A stretch of DNA of 8,575 nucleotides, from the NCBI GenBank assembly GCA_964469835.1, contig CAYYBI010000290.1, positions 1-8,575 of the forward strand. Reading direction: 5' to 3'. Position numbers and translations under genes: made by a program. Under the pieces are notes generated by a model that saw nothing but the letters and a program-made list of their open reading frames with translations, searched no databases and had not been told where the DNA came from. Shown in pieces: positions 6,725 through 8,575 of this stretch; position 1 is the stretch's first letter, and each line of letters begins with the position of its first letter. The DNA is from JAOTYV01 sp964469835. Lineage in GTDB: Bacteria; Pseudomonadota; Alphaproteobacteria; UBA8366.

Positions 6725-7660
6725 TCATTCCGGGGGAATGGCGCCGGCGCGCTCGGTGATCAGACGGTAGTGCTCAACCCGCCGGTGGGCCGCGAAATTA
6801 AAAATCGTTTCCCGCCCGAAAATGCAATCATCGAGATCGCAATCGGCGACGATGAGCTCGTCGCCCAGCGTGTGGCATTGCGCGACGATTTCACCGGAGG
6901 GCGCGATGATGACGCTGCCGCCCATCAGATCGTTGCCGTCCTCGTCGCCCGCCTTGGCCACGCCGACGACCCAGGTGCTGTTCTGATACGCGCCCGCCTG
7001 CATGGTGACATGGTTGTGGAACATGCGCAGATGGGGCGACTCGTCCGACAACGAATTCACCATCGGCGTGTTGTAACCGAGCAGGATCATCTCCACGCCC
7101 TGCAACCCCATCACCCGGTAGGTTTCCGGCCAGCGCCGGTCGTTGCAGAGGCACATACCCATCACACCGCCCATGGCGCGGGTTACCGGAAAACCGAGAT
7201 CGCCAACCTCGAAATAGCGCTTTTCGAGATGCTGGTGCTTGCGGTCGGGGTCGAGCTCCTCGTGCCCCGGCAGATGAACCTTGCGGTATTTGGCGACGAT
7301 CGCGCCGGTCTTGTCGACCAGGATCGAGGTATTGAAGCGGTGCGTTCCGCCATTTTCCTCGATCAGTTCCGCATAACCGAGATAGAACCCGATGCCGAGT
7401 TCGACGGCCGCGGTGAACAGCGGCTGCGTCTCGTTGCTCGGCATCGACGATTCGAACCAGGTATCGACTTCCGCCTGATCCTCCATGTACCAGCGAGGAA
7501 AGAAGGTGGTCAGCGCGAGTTCGGGAAACACCACCAGATCGCACCTCTTGTCGTGCGCCCGGTGCATCAGCGCCAACATTCGGGCGACCACGGCGGCGCG
7601 TCCCTCCGCCCGCTGGATCGGCCCCAGTTGCGCTGCGCCGACGGTCAATACGCGCGGCAT
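6725..7660 (-). CDS. hyuC: N-carbamoyl-D-amino-acid hydrolase (D-carbamoylase), nitrilase superfamily
   Basis: A 311-residue nitrilase-superfamily amidohydrolase that closely follows the Agrobacterium D-carbamoylase as I remember it, including length and numbering. It cleaves N-carbamoyl-D-amino acids to the D-amino acid, CO2 and ammonia. The catalytic triad is complete: Glu47 in VFPELALTTFFPRW, Lys127 in KYRKVHLPGH and Cys172 in CLCNDRRWPE. His129 and His144 (KHQHLEKRYF) and the substrate-carboxylate residues Arg175 and Arg176 after Cys172 are also present, which points to the D-carbamoyl branch rather than beta-ureidopropionase or a general nitrilase. The stretches RFNTSILVDK, GDLGFPV and IFNF..HR are further family marks. 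It is probably a cytoplasmic oligomer, with no signal peptide. The start has a strong Shine-Dalgarno site. It lies 27 bases after the hydantoinase gene that would supply its substrate. The gene symbol varies in the literature (also hyuC or dcase) and is tentative. Confidence 0.95.
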   Translation of the reverse strand: MPRVLTVGAAQLGPIQRAEGRAAVVARMLALMHRAHDKRCDLVVFPELALTTFFPRWYMEDQAEVDTWFESSMPSNETQPLFTAAVELGIGFYLGYAELIEENGGTHRFNTSILVDKTGAIVAKYRKVHLPGHEELDPDRKHQHLEKRYFEVGDLGFPVTRAMGGVMGMCLCNDRRWPETYRVMGLQGVEMILLGYNTPMVNSLSDESPHLRMFHNHVTMQAGAYQNSTWVVGVAKAGDEDGNDLMGGSVIIAPSGEIVAQCHTLGDELIVADCDLDDCIFGRETIFNFAAHRRVEHYRLITERAGAIPPE

Positions 7661-7664
7661 GACA

Positions 7665-7673
7665 TCCTCCCTT
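7665..7673 (-). promoter_or_regulatory. Strong ribosome binding site of the D-carbamoylase gene
   Basis: AAGGGAGGA on the - strand, with the GGAGG core five bases before the ATG at 7660. It fixes the carbamoylase start and is the best Shine-Dalgarno site in the window, suggesting strong translation of this gene relative to its neighbours. Confidence 0.75.
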
Positions 7674-7687
7674 TCGATAGCGCCCGT

Positions 7688-8575
7688 TCATTCATCGGCA
7701 AACGCGCCCGCACCGACCGGCCGTGCCGCATCCGGCAGGTCGCATTCCAGGAACTGGCCGCGTCCGGGTTCGCCCCGGGGTTCCTTGCCGTCCCAGACCA
7801 CTTCGCCGCGCGACAGCGTGGTGACCGGCCAACCGGTGATGCGGCGCCCCTCATAAGGTGTGTAATCCATATTGTCGTGCAGCATGTCGGACGTGATCGT
7901 CACCGCCAACTCGGGATCCCAGATCGCGATATCCGCATCCGCGCCGACCGCAATTGTGCCCTTGCGCGGGTATAGCCCGTAAATTTTCGCCGGCGTCGTC
8001 GCGGTTGCGGCGACGAACTGGTTCAACGACAGGCGGCCGGTGCGCACGCCTTCCGAATACAGCATGGGCAAGCGAATTTCGAGCCCGGGCACGCCGTTCG
8101 GCACCTTCTTGAACCCCGCCTTTTCGCCCAACTTCTTGCCGTTGGGGTCGTCGTAACGGTAGGCCGCGTGGTCGGAGGAGAAGACGCTCAACACCCCGGT
8201 CGCGAGGCCGCGCCAGACAAATTCCTGATTATCGGCGTCACGCGGCGGCGGGCTGCACATAAATTTCGCGCCTTCGAAGCCTGGCCTGTCCATGTCGCCC
8301 GCCGTCAGAAACAGGTATTGCGGGCAGGTCTCGCCATAGATGCGCAGGCCCCGGCGCTGCGCCTCGCCGATCTGATCGATTGCTTCGCGTCCCGACACAT
8401 GGACGATCAGCACCGGCACGTCGACGATCTCCGCCAGCGTGATGGCGCGGTGCGTCGCCTCGCGCTCGGCCGGCGCCGCGTGGGCCACCGCGTGATATTT
8501 CGGTGCGGTCTTTCCGGCGGCCACCAGCCGGTCGCTGAGCCAGGAAATCACGTCGTGGTTCTCCGCATGCACCAT
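7688..8575 (-). CDS. hydA: D-hydantoinase / dihydropyrimidinase, C-terminal part (cut by right window edge)
   Basis: The last 295 codons of a cyclic amidohydrolase; the Met at the window edge is internal, in the conserved MVHAEN motif, and roughly the first 180 residues lie outside. The enzyme opens 5-substituted hydantoins (or dihydropyrimidines) to N-carbamoyl amino acids with two metal ions. Counting from the edge, His3 (VHAEN), His59 (IVHVSG) and Asp135 (SSDHAA) are 56 and 76 residues apart, exactly the spacing of His183, His239 and Asp315 in characterised D-hydantoinases. GETCPQYLFL (81-90), FMCSPPPR with Ser108, and VPNGVPG (158-164) are the substrate-side motifs. The carboxylated lysine and the first two His ligands cannot be seen. 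The adjoining D-carbamoylase favours D-hydantoinase over a pyrimidine-degradation role, though the two activities overlap in this family. It is the most upstream visible gene of the leftward operon, so the promoter must be beyond the window. Confidence 0.93.
   Translation of the reverse strand: MVHAENHDVISWLSDRLVAAGKTAPKYHAVAHAAPAEREATHRAITLAEIVDVPVLIVHVSGREAIDQIGEAQRRGLRIYGETCPQYLFLTAGDMDRPGFEGAKFMCSPPPRDADNQEFVWRGLATGVLSVFSSDHAAYRYDDPNGKKLGEKAGFKKVPNGVPGLEIRLPMLYSEGVRTGRLSLNQFVAATATTPAKIYGLYPRKGTIAVGADADIAIWDPELAVTITSDMLHDNMDYTPYEGRRITGWPVTTLSRGEVVWDGKEPRGEPGRGQFLECDLPDAARPVGAGAFADE

Noticed and set aside
6512..7975. Long + strand open frame of 487 codons opposite the racemase, carbamoylase and hydantoinase genes
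   Set aside because: It spans three real genes on the other strand, including their junctions, and its translation is rich in Arg, His and Asp with no family motif. Such frames are common opposite GC-rich genes.
1..8575. CRISPR arrays, tRNA genes, insertion sequence ends, phage genes or defence genes
   Set aside because: Nothing matching any of these was seen on either strand; the window is almost fully filled by catabolic genes.

Overview
The window looks like part of a hydantoin / cyclic-amide catabolic locus from a GC-rich proteobacterium. An alphaproteobacterium of the Rhodospirillales/Hyphomicrobiales type is my best guess, based on the strong GC and third-position GC bias, the good Shine-Dalgarno sites and the tightly packed genes. 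The taxonomic call is inference only. I see no tRNA, rRNA, CRISPR array, insertion sequence or prophage gene, and no gene-free stretch over 300 bases.

Layout. Positions 1-2083 (+ strand) hold the 3' end of a hydantoinase/oxoprolinase A-subunit gene (hyuA1) and a complete B-subunit gene (hyuB1), joined by an ATGA overlap. Positions 2084-2178 are a short convergent intergenic spacer with small hairpins. From 2179 to the right edge every gene is on the - strand and probably forms one operon. In transcription order it is: a D-hydantoinase/dihydropyrimidinase (3' part only, cut by the window end), an N-carbamoyl-D-amino-acid hydrolase, an Asp/Glu/hydantoin racemase, then after a 94-bp gap a second B subunit (hyuB2) and a second A subunit (hyuA2), again joined by an ATGA overlap.

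How the genes work together. The first three - strand genes are the textbook D-amino-acid hydantoinase set. The racemase interconverts D- and L-5-substituted hydantoins, the metal-dependent hydantoinase opens the D-ring to an N-carbamoyl-D-amino acid, and the carbamoylase releases the D-amino acid, CO2 and ammonia. The residues checked support real enzymes: Glu47-Lys127-Cys172 in the carbamoylase, two cysteines in the racemase, and two His and one Asp metal ligands at exact family spacing in the hydantoinase. Next to them stand two different ATP-dependent HyuA/HyuB amidohydrolase pairs (family of 5-oxoprolinase, N-methylhydantoinase, caprolactamase and acetone carboxylase), whose substrates cannot be read from sequence. 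The locus therefore combines ATP-independent and ATP-dependent ring opening.

The most notable structural points are these. The two HyuA/HyuB pairs face each other with opposite subunit order (A then B on +, B then A on -), so they are not a simple inverted duplication. The hyuB2-hyuA2 junction has an A6 run at the overlapping stop/start with no good Shine-Dalgarno site. A hairpin straddles the hyuB1 stop codon but has its T-run on the opposite strand. The families are all known; what may be new is their combination and arrangement.
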